Of a stretch of DNA of 64,000 nt, positions 42,310-52,664 are shown piece by piece. The position numbers were made by a program, and so were the translations under genes. The notes beneath the pieces were generated by a model, which searched no databases, was not told the DNA's origin, and saw only the letters and a program-made list of their open reading frames with translations. This DNA is from Dromiciops gliroides (taxonomy: Eukaryota; Chordata; Mammalia; Microbiotheria; Microbiotheriidae), in contig NC_057867.1 in NCBI RefSeq assembly GCF_019393635.1, positions 53,071,643 to 53,135,642 of the forward strand. The letters run 5' to 3'. Numbering within the stretch: the stretch's first letter is position 1; every line of letters begins with the position of its first letter.

Positions 42310-42812
42310 CACTGAGAATGGAGTCAGATTTATAAGAATATGAATCATTCCCCAACTGATAAAAGGTCAAAGGATATGAACAGGCAGTTTTCAGATGAAG
42401 TAATCAAAGCTATTTATAGTCATATGAAAAATGCTCTAAATCACTATTGATTAGAGAAATGCAAATTAAAATAACTGAAGTATTACCTCACATCTATCAG
42501 ATTAGCTAATATGACAGAAAAGGGAAATGACAAATGTTGTAGGGGATGTGGGAAAACCGGTACTAATGCATTGCTGGTGGAGTTGTAAACTGATTCAACT
42601 ATTCTGGAGAGCAATTCGGAACCATGTCCAAAAGGCTATAAAACCATGCTTAACCTTTGACCAAGCAATACCAAATACCAAATAGATAAAAAAGGAAAAG
42701 GAGCTTTATGTACTAAAATATTTATAGCAGCTCTTTTGTGGTGGCAAAGAACTGGAAATTATGGGGATGCCAATCAGTTGGGGAATGGATTAACAAATTG
42801 TGGTATCGGTGT
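42310..42812 (+). pseudogene. L1 ORF2 C-terminal relic carried by HAL1
   Basis: Reads KVKGYEQAVF near 42362, SLLIREMQIKI near 42440-42475 and then CCRGCGKTGTNALLVEL near 42537-42590. The last is the cysteine-rich motif near the C-terminus of L1 ORF2p, with the Cys spacing partly kept. Stops interrupt it. It ends at about 42812 without the 3'UTR. Confidence 0.75.
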
Positions 42813-42815
42813 TAT

Positions 42816-43125
42816 TTGATCTTCATTCTTAAAGAGGACCATGGCATCAAGATGATGCCATAACTTGCAGTGAATTGGATTTAAGTGAGGGAAGGCTGTG
42901 TAAAGTCACCAGCCTCACTCTCTCCTCCAGAGCCATCTGGGTCCAGTGGCAAGATACATCAGCATGATTGTAGATGGTTCCAGATGTTTGAGGCAATCAG
43001 GGTTAAGTGACTTGCCCAGGGTCACACAACTAGGAAGTGTTTGAAGTTATATTTGAATTCAGGTCCTCCTGACTCCAGGGCCTGTGCTCTATCCACTGTG
43101 GGACCTAGCTTCTCTTGGCTAACAT
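42816..43125 (-). mobile_element. Composite SINE: WSINE-like head joined to a different 3' body
   Basis: The right half (42985-43120) is antisense WSINE/Mar1 head. The left half (TTTGATCTTCATTCTTAAAG, AGGACCATGGCATCAAGATG, GTCACCAGCCTCACTCTCTC, CCATCTGGGTCCAGTGGCAA) is a 3' body not found in the other SINEs here. I recall it as a recurrent marsupial element but cannot give a family name. Confidence 0.6.
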
Positions 43126-43139
43126 TTAACATGAAGATG

Positions 43140-44085
43140 TCAGAAACTAAAGAGCTCTTGGCAAGCTAGAAAATGAAATTTAAAGGGGTTAGATATAGTG
43201 TTACACTTGGGTTCAAAAACAGGAATTCACAAGAACTCAGCAGGGGATACATGGATAAGACAATCTTTTGCTGAAAAAAGATCAGTGATCTACAAACTCA
43301 ACGGGAATCAATAAAGGGAGAAGGTAGCCAACAGACTTAATAGAATATTAGTCTGCATTTTAACAGGCATGGTGGCTATTACTACTGAAGTGATAACCTC
43401 ACTATACCCTGTCCTGGTCAGACCATACCTAGAACATAGTGTTCAGTTGTCAGTGTTGCATTTTAGGGAACATATGGATAAATTGTAAAGAATCTAAGGG
43501 AGGGAAGCAGGATGGGAAAGGACCTCAAGCTCATGCCAGATGAAGTAATAAGTAACTAACTGGGTATGACTAACTCAGAGAAGAGACAACTTTGGGGAAA
43601 ATGATAGCTGCCCCTCCCATATTTGACAGGCTTTCAAATAGGGAGACTTGAAGACAAAAGAAGGCAAAACAAGGCACCATGGCTAGAAGTCACAGCAAAA
43701 CAGATATAGACTTAATGTAAGAAGAAAAAAAAGCCCTTCTCAACACTCAGAGCTGTTCCAATGTGGAATGGGCTACCTAAGTCATGAGTCACACCTCCCT
43801 GGAGGTCTTTAAGAAAAGACTAGCTTGGGGCAGCTACGTGGTGCAGTGGATAAAGCACCGGCCCTGGATTCAGGAGTACCTGAGTTCAAATCCGGCCTCA
43901 GACACTTAACACTTACTAGCTGTGTGACCCTGGGCAAGTCACTTAACCCCAATTGCCTTACCAAAAAAAAAAACACAAAAAAACAAAACAAAAGAAAAGA
44001 CTAGCTGGCCATTCTTTTTTTCAGATGGAACTTGGACCAGATGACCTCTGAGCATCCTTCTCCCTCTTCGGATTCCTTTACTCCA
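43140..44085 (+). pseudogene. CR1/L3-type LINE 3' part, sense, split by a SINE
   Basis: CACTATACCCTGTCCTGGTC, AGACCATACCTAGAACATAG, GAGCTGTTCCAATGTGGAAT, GGGCTACCTAAGTCATGAGT, CCCTGGAGGTCTTTAAGAAA and, beyond the SINE, TTGGACCAGATGACCTCTGA follow the end of CR1/L3 ORF2 and its 3'UTR. The frame is broken many times. Confidence 0.7.
43826..43991 (+). mobile_element. Short WSINE1/Mar1-type SINE, sense, inside CR1, 15-bp duplication
   Basis: Complete copy with CAGGAGTACC word and an A tail broken by C. Perfect AAGAAAAGACTAGCT repeats at 43811-43825 and 43992-44006. Confidence 0.95.
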
Positions 44086-44089
44086 TCTG

Positions 44090-44548
44090 TGGAATCTCAT
44101 CTCCAGATCTCATCATGGTGCAGAGAGGGGCCCCTGGTTTCTCAGAAGCCAGAGGCTTCACCATCATGTAATGAATTGTCATCTGCAGCAACTTACAAGG
44201 CAAAGCTGTTAGAGTGTGAAAGGGTCCAGATCTGCATCAGTGAACTAGCAGATGTCGGCAAGAAAAAAGTCACCAGATCTCGAACTACTGAAGGTAGGCA
44301 TGGAGGGAGGAAGATGGAGAAGCCCAAGTCATTTTGTGTTCTGTTAAGTGTAGTCTGCTGTAGGAGCCATAGCATCTAAAATCATTACAGTGACTTATGA
44401 CTGCTTCCAGGAGGTCCCAACACTGTCTAATTCTGGGAAGTCGTCAGCATAATGGTCTCATCAATTTGACTAAACATTAGTTGTGACTACAATAACTTTT
44501 ATGGAGTCAAGTCATAAAATAATCTCGAGGGCTTAAAGGTTGACATTT
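44090..44548. other. No gene or recognised repeat
   Basis: An open frame of 115 codons (44032-44379, +) begins in the CR1 3' end. It has low-complexity Ser/Pro content and no domain, so I do not call a gene. Confidence 0.45.
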
Positions 44549-44815
44549 GGCAGGTAGACAGCACTGCAGTGAATAGCACTCTGGGTCTGAAGTCAGGAAG
44601 ATTCCTCTTCCCAAGTTCAAATCTGGATTCAGACATTGACTAACTGGATGACCCTGAACAAGTCACTTAACCCTATTTGCCTCAGTTTCCTCACCTCTAA
44701 AATGATCCAGGGAAGGAAATGGGAGACCACTACAGTATCTTTGCCAAGAAAATCCCAAATGGGCTCACGGAGAGTCTGACATGACTGAAAAATGACTGAA
44801 CAACAATAACAAAAC
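44549..44815 (+). mobile_element. Long Mar1-like SINE with RTE-like tail, sense
   Basis: Degenerate head (GGCAGGTAGACAGCACTGCA), TTGCCTCAGTTTCCTCACCT, CAGTATCTTTGCCAAGAAAA, AAATGGGCTCACGGAGAGTC, TGACATGACTGAAAAATGAC and (AACAA) end. Confidence 0.85.
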
Positions 44816-44821
44816 ATCCCT

Positions 44822-45240
44822 GGGAGGTTGGTTGTAAAACCCCACCATTCCCATTTTACAACAGAAGAGACAGATTCAAGGGGGGTGAAGGGACATGCAC
44901 AAGGTTGAATGACTGGTGAGCAGAAAGAGCCAACTAGATAACCTAGGTATTCAATGTCCCAGCCTATTACAACCTTTTCTCTAAAGAATATTTTTTGAAA
45001 TAAGTGAGCTGCTATCCTGAAATTCTGGCATAGTGAAAAATCTCAACCTCTGGACTACAAAAGAACTTTAGACATTGCTTCAGAGTTTCTCCTGATTAGA
45101 TAGACATAGATTGCAGAGGAAAATAATGAAGATCAGGGACTTTACAATGTTAATGTGGAAGGATTCTAAAAGTCATTCTGGTCATTTTATGGATGAGAAA
45201 ACTGAGACAGGGAAATCTGCATTTTAACAGGAGCCAAAGC
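44822..45240 (-). repeat. Antisense MIR-type remnants
   Basis: 44822-44965 (CCCATTTTACAACAGAAGAG, ATGCACAAGGTTGAATGACT) and 45130-45240 (CATTTTATGGATGAGAAAAC). The bases between are unrecognised. Confidence 0.45.
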
Positions 45241-45497
45241 AAAGGAGATCCAATGGTTCATTACTGATTTAGATAAGGCATGCATTTTGCACATCAAGAG
45301 GCCTTATCAGTTTTCTTTATGTCATGTAGATTATGTATACATAAATGACTACATCTTGTAAACTCAGTCTTACAAAGCCTTATGCAGTTAGCAGTGGAAG
45401 AGTGAGAAAAGTACCGCCTAAGATGGGAATGATGGGAACTTATACATGGGAGGATCTTATCCTCTATGAAGAGAGGACACCCTCCATGTGTGTAGAC

Positions 45498-45674
45498 CAG
45501 TAGTGTCAAATTCAAGTAGAAACATATCTCTGGGAGCTGCATGTTGACTTAGAAAACAACAAATGAAAATCATTTAAGTTGTATTGCATTTTTATTTCTT
45601 TTGTTAAGCATTTCCCTAATTCTGCTTTAATCTGATTTGAGAGTTTTGCAGACATCATGACTTTGACACCTCTG
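45498..45674 (+). mobile_element. hAT-type MITE, 177 bp, perfect 8-bp duplication
   Basis: Terminal inverted repeats: left CAGTAGTGTCAAA, right end CTTTGACACCTCTG (reverse complement CAGAGGTGTCAAAG), matching at 11 of 13. The 8-bp repeat GTGTAGAC flanks it at 45490-45497 and 45675-45682 without a mismatch. CAG...CTG ends and an 8-bp duplication are hallmarks of hAT transposons. The AT-rich body has no coding capacity. Confidence 0.88.
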
Positions 45675-45799
45675 GTGTAGACCATTCCTGACAAAATCTT
45701 ATTAAAATGACCAAGTAGGCAATAGATACTGTTATCTTTCCAGCATCATTTTTGGGGGAAAAGGGGGAGGATTAGGGAAAAGATGACATTGTATATGAT

Positions 45800-46010
45800 C
45801 TTTCTTTGAGAGTCAGTGAGGTATAAGAGATAGAGAATAAGTTTTGGAGTTAAGATTCAGACTTGGATACAAGTAGCGGCTCTTTGACTCTGGGAATGTC
45901 ACTTAATCTCTCAGTGCCTCAGACAATTTTCTAAGACTGTAAGTTTCAGAGCAGGTGCCAACCTGCGTTGGTAAAAGGCATTTCTTCCCCAGGAGTTCCC
46001 TATATGAATA
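45800..46010 (+). repeat. THER1/MIR-type SINE, long form, sense
   Basis: AATGTCACTTAATCTCTCAG, GACTGTAAGTTTCAGAGCAG, GTGCCAACCTGCGTTGGTAA and CAGGAGTTCCCTATATGAAT. The body matches the 3003 and 59440 copies. Confidence 0.65.
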
Positions 46011-47320
46011 GAAGTCACAGGTCCATTTCCCTTCCAATCTTCCCCTCCTCCCCTCCAAGTAATCTTATTTTCCAGTCTTTGGGAATTTTTCCTTCTTTGA
46101 GAGGGCTTACAAATTGATGCTTGATTGCTTTTTAAAATCGTGAATAACAATAATGTTATTATTCTGGTTGATGAACTCTCGGTCAGAGAACCAAGCTCAA
46201 AGTTTATATTGAACAATGCTGAAAATTGTTAATTCTTCTTGCAAGCATAATTATAATGAGCCAGCAGAAAACAAACGCCCACAATATTGTCGCAGGTAAT
46301 TCTAGCTTTCATTTCCCTCCAGGACTTAATTTGTTCGGATGCTTTAATGTTCCCTCTGGCTTTATAGTTTAGCTTAAACTGAATATAATTATGGAACTAG
46401 TTATAACAAACTTGGGCAAACTGAATACAATTATGAAACTAGTTACATAAACTTGGCCAGGCTGCTTTCACTGTCTAAGGCCTCAAGGAGAAACTGAAGC
46501 AGATCAGTGAGGCCTCAGAGGACTTCCCCAAGGGAAGACATTCTGGGCATCTACCATCTGCCCCCTTTGGGAGGGCTAGAGTCTCCTTTCCCAGGGCAAA
46601 GATACACAGTAAATGAAAGGACTTGATGCAGTGCACCAATAAAGTAGTAGATCTCCTGGTAAGGCTGGCGCCTGTCAAATCCCTTTTAATAAATAGAGTG
46701 TTCTAATACAGACTGAGTTCAAGTAAACAAGGGACATGGTATATGGACAAGTTTAAGAAGGTATGAAAGATGAAACTGGGTATTAAACTGAGCTGAAAGC
46801 TGTCTTATGTTAGGCATCAACAACCTTTCAGAAGGAAAAGGCCAAATTGTTAACCATCATCCTGGATGTTTTGAGAGGATGGCTGATGGGGTGGTGGGAG
46901 TGGGAAGGCTTCCTAGAACAGACAAGGCAGGTGACTTAGATTGAGAAATCTCTTTCCCATACATTCTACCAATTAGGTCATCTTTTGGCTTAAGAAATTC
47001 TTCTGTTTAAATACAAATATCTCTCTGGTTGGTTCTCAGTCATTCACACTTCAGCTTAAATTACTTTAATCAGCTCCAGGGGTGGGTAACCTTTGCAGGT
47101 TTTTGGGAAAAGGGACAGCTGAATTTTGAGGAGAGTGCTTATACATGGGGGGGACTACAGTCTTGAATATGGATAGTAGGGAGTAAATTTCAAGCAACCT
47201 CTGGCCACAGAGCACCTAGGGGAATAGTAGGGTGGGGTATCAAAGACAGACTTTCTTTTTGTTTTTAGATAAGCATTCTATTTCCTTTTTTTTAAAACAA
47301 GCACTCATTAAGTACCTATT
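46011..47320. other. Repeat-poor stretch, candidate conserved non-coding sequence
   Basis: 46110-46480 has no recognised repeat and dense AT-rich words with isolated CpGs (CAAGCATAATTATAATGAGC, AATATTGTCGCAGGTAATTC, TAATTTGTTCGGATGC). GACTAGTTATAAC-type words recur at 46396 and 46437. 46480-47320 is unrecognised. Confidence 0.4.
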
Positions 47321-47324
47321 ATGA

Positions 47325-47530
47325 GGAGGCCGTGATGTACAATAGAAAGGACACTGGTTCTAGAGATAGAGGACCAGTATTCAAAGGCAGTTTCTGAGGC
47401 TTACTGCTTGAGTGACTTTGGACAAGTCACCTTCCCTCCCTGGGCCTCAGTTTCCTTCCCTATAAGAGGGGTTGGATTCCCTAGCCTCTGAGCTTCCTTC
47501 CAGCTCTGGAGCAAGGATCTTATGATTCTT
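47325..47530 (+). repeat. MIR-type SINE, sense, nearly complete
   Basis: AGGCCGTGATGTACAATAGA, CCTGGGCCTCAGTTTCCTTC, GGTTGGATTCCCTAGCCTCT and TCCTTCCAGCTCTGGAGC. Confidence 0.7.
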
Positions 47531-48084
47531 AGGAGAACTTGGACAAGCTGGAGACAGAGAGACCAGCTAAGAAGATGCGATAGCAGGCCAGATAAAGCCA
47601 AACTTAAGGAGGGCTATGGTGATGGCTCTAGAAAATATGGCAGGTGGAGAAAAGAGTGTGGAGATAGAATCAAGAGGATCTGGTCATTGGTGGCTACTAA
47701 GGGTGACAGAGAAGATATAGTAGCTCATGTTTCTAACACACTAAAGTTTTCCATGCTTGACACCCATTCATTGATTCTTTGAGCCTCTCAACCACCCCAG
47801 GCTAAAGGAGGGAGGTAAGGCCATGCTTCTCAGTAGTCTAGCAGTGAAGAAGAGGAAATGAAAGAGCTATGGGACTGGTGGCTGGAGGGAATGCCAAGAT
47901 CTTAGTTGTTCCCTTCACACTGGGGTCCCATTTTCTTCAAGGGATACTTCACTCTCCCTGAGCTGCTGGAGAGGACAGTGGTCTTCCCCTAACTAGTCTT
48001 TCTTCTCTTCTCAAAGGAAGATCAAACCAGAACTAAGGAAATAATGGGAGTTATCTGGTTGACCTTACAATCTAAGTAAAATGA
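47531..48084. other. No gene or recognised repeat
   Basis: Nothing recognised; the short frames overlap one another on both strands. Confidence 0.45.
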
Positions 48085-48400
48085 CTCATTCATCAGTTCA
48101 TTCAGCATTTATTAAGTGCCAAACTTATAAAAATTAACCAGTCCCTAGCCAGAAAGAGCTTATAATCTACTGGGATCATTCAGTGTTCACAGAGATAAAC
48201 CAATGAAAAAGAGATACAAGAGGAATACAGATTAGCTGGGGGGAGGGGAGGGGAGGGAGATAGCAACTGGGAGAAACTTGAAAAGGCACCATCTGAGCTA
48301 AGTCTTGAAGAAAGTAAAGGTATGAAGGCAGGAGATGGGAACAGTTTTATTGGAAAAGAAAGTGGGTGAAAGGATAGAGATTCACGTGAAGGGGAACAAT
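48085..48400. repeat. Old dispersed repeat fragments
   Basis: TTCATTCAGCATTTATTAAG and AAAGAGCTTATAATCTACTG, then GAGCTAAGTCTTGAAGAAAG, which resembles the unclassified family at the window start. A GGGAGGGGAG run lies at about 48240-48257. Confidence 0.4.
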
Positions 48401-49459
48401 ATATAATTGCAAATTTTCCCTTTGCTAGGCATGCTTGCAAGAAGTCAGATCCTTGGCCCAAAGTCCTCCATCTAGTCTTATGGCCTCATCCATCACTCTT
48501 GCTCAAAAATTGACATCTCCAGACTTGCTCTCTTTCCTGTGCTCCACTGCCCGCTGGACGTTTCCAATTGCATTGCCCCAAATCAACTCCAGCTCAATAT
48601 GTGTGGGCAGAGCCTGAGCCTTCTCTTAACTTTCCACACAGACTTGTCTGCTGCTGAAGCTGAAAAATGTCAAATCAATGCAATGACTTAAGACTGCCCC
48701 ATTTTTTTCCAGACTGTTCTGCTGATGAGCTGAGACTCTGTCTGGCACCAGACTAGGATCTTTGCCTGGGGCCATTCTACACCCCCCCCCCCAACCCACT
48801 CCCAGCCTAGGCTGCATTTCTTCTTCCTCTTGGTCTCACTAATTCCTAACCATCAGTGAAGAATTAGCCTAAGAACCACCTCCTGGGATAGGGCTTCCAA
48901 ATTAGTCCCATTTCATGCCCCCAAATCCATGTATTACTTAGCATAGACCATCTGCTAGATTTCATGCACTGCCTTGTACTGTTATTTATAATTTTATATG
49001 GACATGTTTTTCAGGCCCTTGAGGAAGGGGTCTGTGTCATTCTTTATGTCCTTCCTCTGAGTCTTGCACATAGGAGGTCACTTACTTTTTCCCGTAGAAG
49101 ATGATGGCTCAGGAACACGACTGCCATTTCCCAGTCTTGATATGAACAGTCTCTCTGGCCCAGAATGCTCCCCCTACCCATCTCTCTGCCTCTGGGAATT
49201 CTTATTTCCATTCCAAACTCAGCTCTCGTGCTGCCAAATACACAGTTTTCTAGATTGCCCTCATCTGTGCAGATGTTGCTCTTCCCAGCCAATGCATTCC
49301 CTAATTGAATTGTAAGCATTTTGAAAGCAGAGACTTTTTGTTTCATTAATCCTTCCCTGCCTCTGGCCTTGCACAGAGGAGAAGTCTTCAGAAGAATCTT
49401 GTTGAACAGAATTCAGCCACTTAAGAAGGTTCTCAAAAGACAGCATTGGCTGGGGTAAT
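48401..49459 (+). other. Mostly unrecognised; probable L2 pieces
   Basis: 48915-49115 (TTGAGGAAGGGGTCTGTGTC, CTTGCACATAGGAGGTCAC) and 49290-49390 (AATTGTAAGCATTTTGAAAG, AGAGACTTTTTG) look like L2 3' ends. A C run lies at about 48782-48792. Confidence 0.4.
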
Positions 49460-49650
49460 TGTTAACTCAGACTCAATAACAGAGCTGAAAGGGACATTAG
49501 AGACCATCAAGCCCACCCCCATGAGACAGTTAGGGAAACGGAGGCTTGGAGAGTAGAAATAACTTGCCCAAGGATATACAGAACAGACTAGGAGAGCAAG
49601 GACTTCAAGGTCAGGCTCCTCGGGGGCTGATGACAGGCCTCCATCTGAAC
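49460..49650 (-). repeat. MIR-type SINE, antisense
   Basis: ATTAGAGACCATCAAGCCCA, GGGAAACGGAGGCTTGGAGA and AACTTGCCCAAGGATATACA. Confidence 0.65.
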
Positions 49651-50039
49651 TTGACCTCCATGTTGGAGGGGGGCAGAAAAGAAGAGACAAATTTTGCTGT
49701 TTGGGACATCTGGCCAGTGAAAGTCTTGGCTTTGCAGGGACCTTTTCATTATTATATAGTTACTAACAACCTGGGCCCACTGCTTCACTTGGAGTGTTAT
49801 GCTGAAGCATCCCTGGCAGCACAATCCATCTGTGTAGCCCCAGAGACTCCTTAAAACCAGAGAATACTAAGATCCAGTGGAATGACCTCCATTCAGACCC
49901 TAGTGTCAGTTTAACAGATGTATGAAAATTAGAATGATTAAGTAGCCTTTGTAAGGACATTCATCTAAGTAGGTAGTTTCTGCAAAGTCAATACATTGTG
50001 CCCTCCTTACGTCAGTGCTATTGACACAACTTCTCTAGG
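49651..50039. other. No gene or recognised repeat
   Basis: Nothing recognised. Confidence 0.45.
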
Positions 50040-50205
50040 ATCCGCATATTTAGAGTAAGAAGGGGCCTTTGAGATCAAAGCCAAGCCCTTCATTTTACAG
50101 GTAAGGAAACTGAGCCCCAGAGAAAGGCAAGGACTTAATCAAAGCCATAGAGAGTAGAGCCTGGTTTAGAGCCCCAGTCAAATGACTGCTTCACCATTGT
50201 AGTGA
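50040..50205 (-). repeat. MIR-type SINE, antisense
   Basis: CTTCATTTTACAGGTAAGGA, AACTGAGCCCCAGAGAAAGG. Confidence 0.65.
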
Positions 50206-50314
50206 AAAGAGCCCCAAGACTCAGCCACGTACAAGGAGAAGCCATGAAACAATCCTTCCACTCCATCCTCCCATGGCCTAGAAGAGGTCTAACAACTCTG
50301 TGTGTTGAATTGAA

Positions 50315-50567
50315 GGGGCAGGTGGGTGACTGGCTGAAGTGTGGGTCTGGGGTCAGGAAGACTTATCTTCAGGAGTTCAAATCTGGCCTCAGATACTTAC
50401 TAGCTGTGTGACTCTGGACAAGTCACATCACCCTGTTTGCCTCAGTTTCCTCATCTGTAAAACGAACTGGAGAAGGAAAATGGCAAACCACTCTAGTTTC
50501 TCTGTCAATAAATACCCAAATGGAGTCACAAAGAGTTGGACAGGACTGAAAAATGAATCAATAAAAA
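50315..50567 (+). mobile_element. Long Mar1-like SINE with RTE-like tail, sense, 12-bp duplication
   Basis: GGGGCAGGTGGGTGACTGGC, TTGCCTCAGTTTCCTCATCT, GAACTGGAGAAGGAAAATGG and CAAATGGAGTCACAAAGAGT, TGGACAGGACTGAAAAATG. TGTTGAATTGAA (50303-50314) and TGTTGAACTGAA (50568-50579) differ at one base. Confidence 0.9.
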
Positions 50568-50867
50568 TGTTGAACTGAAATGGTAAACATGAAGAAATGC
50601 TACTCCTCTTTCTCTGTTGTGCTCCCTGACAATAGGACCTGACATACAGAAATGCAACTTGAAAGAAATTGATGAGGGGGCCAGGGAAGGGACACAAGCT
50701 GATGAGCACGATCCAGTACTTCCTTCCGCCATACCATGAGTTTTCTCTTCTCTCAAGAGGCATCCAGAAATCCACAAAAGAAAATTACATTTTGAAGTTG
50801 CTTTAAGTTTTCAAATAAATCTATGCAGCTCCTGTCCTCAGCTGCTGCCAGTAATCCCTGCCATTGG

Positions 50868-51130
50868 GCTCAGGCCTGTGACTGGATTTCACTTTCATTA
50901 TCTCTTGGGATCCTCCTAACACCTTTGTGAGTTAAGGCAGGGATTATCCCCTTTTACAGATCAGAGGATCCAGATATTGAGAGCCAGAAAAACAACCTCA
51001 GAGGTCACCTAACCATACCCTCTTGTTTTACATATGAAGAAACTGAGGCACATGGACATAGAAAGTTATGCCTCTGTTTATGTAGCTATTCAGTAGCAAA
51101 GCTGGAACTAGAGTACATATCTTGAGACTA
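50868..51130 (-). repeat. Two antisense MIR-type SINEs in tandem
   Basis: 50868-50985 (CTTTCATTATCTCTTGGGAT, TTATCCCCTTTTACAGATCA) then 50985-51130 (GTCACCTAACCATACCCTCT, GAAGAAACTGAGGCACATGG). Confidence 0.6.
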
Positions 51131-52430
51131 TACCACAGTTCTTTGGGAACTACTGGAAATAATATGCCACGGGCTTTTGTTTAAATACATAAACACTATA
51201 CTGTAAGCCCAAACATCTATGTACTCCATAAGACACTGAAGGATGTTTCTTACCATTCTTGGCATCAGGACTCAACTGGTTTCTGCCCCAACCCTAACTA
51301 AATGCTGCTGTATTCACTTCCCCAAATAAGATAAGGCAGAATGTTTTCACCATCAAAGATTTCTATTAAAATTATTCTTTGAGGGAAATATGGTCAACCT
51401 CAAATAGTTATTTTGAAAGGGAAAACAAATTTATTTTGTCCTCTGGACACCCTACTTTAAGCATTTGATGGCCATCTGTCCACCAGCCTTGGCATATGGG
51501 ACATAAGTTTCCTCACCTTTCCACCACTGAAGATTGCAAGTGGCTTCCATAGCCATTGGCATGTGACTCTTGGTTGGCTACATGTCAATGCAGAGTGTTT
51601 GGAAATCACTCAGTGAGTGGGGTGAGGGCAAGATGGAGGGAGGGCAGTAGGGAAATCACAGTCTGTTAACTCATGAAAACTATTTGATACAGAATTGGGC
51701 TATGCTCATCTGGAGCAATGGCAGGAGCATGAAATTTCTATTTGTACAAAACATCAAGGACCTACAAGATCACATTCCCCAACTAATTTGTGGGCTAATA
51801 ATGGGTTCAGTAGTGAATTTAGGTCAATGTTCTCTGTAGAGGAATTCTTGGAGAAGCATTGTATGGGAGTAATGAAGTGTGGTTGTGTTGCTGCTTGCAC
51901 TGGGGGTGGGAATAGGGCACAGGGACAGATACCCACATCAGTGAGTTCACAGATTCAGAGCTAGAGTTAACCATTGTGGCACCTAGGGCAAGCAGCAAGA
52001 AGAGTATCTTCCAATCATCTTATTACTTGGTAAGAATAGGTAAACCCCACACAAGCTAGTTGTTCTGCGCCGTGCCTTGAAACCATCTCCTCCCTAACAT
52101 TATGGGATTGCTATTTATATGTACAAAAGCCACTGTAGTCACCACAGGATTTCACGTAGAAAATTCTCTTTCAGATTTTTAAGTATGCATGTGCTAGACA
52201 GGGTGCAGGCTGGAGGCAGAGCTTGGAAAGTCCAAGGTGCTGCTATCAGGCAATGAAGAGGTGTAGTCCTTATGGGTGAGTCACCTAAATTTGTTGCTAT
52301 GTCTGGCTGCTTCCCGTAGCACACCTTTGGCTCCTTGTCTCCTCCTACTCATCTATAAGCACTTCATTGCAGAAAAATTCAAGGAAAGAACTCATCTCAC
52401 ACTCTTGGTTCACAAGATCATAGACTAGTT
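51131..52430. other. No gene or recognised repeat
   Basis: About 1.3 kb in which I recognise neither repeats nor coding motifs. Open frames are under 90 codons and lack domains. Confidence 0.45.
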
Positions 52431-52434
52431 AAAA

Positions 52435-52650
52435 CAAGGGTTCCTAACCTGGGATCCTTGGACTCCAAAAGGGATCTGTGAAGAGATTTCTGGGGTTCCA
52501 TGAACTTGAATGAGAAAAAATGACATCTTTATCGTCACTTACCTTTGATTTCACTCGTAACCCCTTGTATTTTATTTTATGCATTGAAAGACATTCTGAG
52601 AAAGTGTCAAAAGGGGTTCATTACACAAAAAAGCTTACAAATCCCTCATG
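52435..52650 (+). repeat. Probable non-autonomous hAT-type DNA transposon
   Basis: Left end CAAGGGTTCCTAACCTGGGA and a right end containing AAAAAAGCTTACAAATCCCTC, an imperfect inverted counterpart. Body words GGGGTTCCATGAACTTGAAT and TATTTTATTTTATGCATTGA are familiar from mammalian MER-type DNA elements. No 8-bp duplication is preserved. Confidence 0.5.
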
Positions 52651-52664
52651 TAGAGATCTTAGGC

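Larger units (their letters stand above)
38890..42815 (+). mobile_element. HAL1-type (half-L1) element with nested insertions
   Basis: The order is 5'UTR-like sequence (38890-39950, GC-richer at 39420-39510), a broken ORF1 (about 40000-41530), a non-coding spacer (41540-42160), then the last part of an ORF2 (42310-42812). There is no endonuclease or reverse-transcriptase region, and the spacer takes its place. That is the layout of HAL1, an ORF1-only L1 derivative. Nested insertions are an L1 3' end (40618-41082) and a SINE (42168-42300). The 3'UTR is missing beyond 42815, where a composite SINE begins. Confidence 0.75.
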
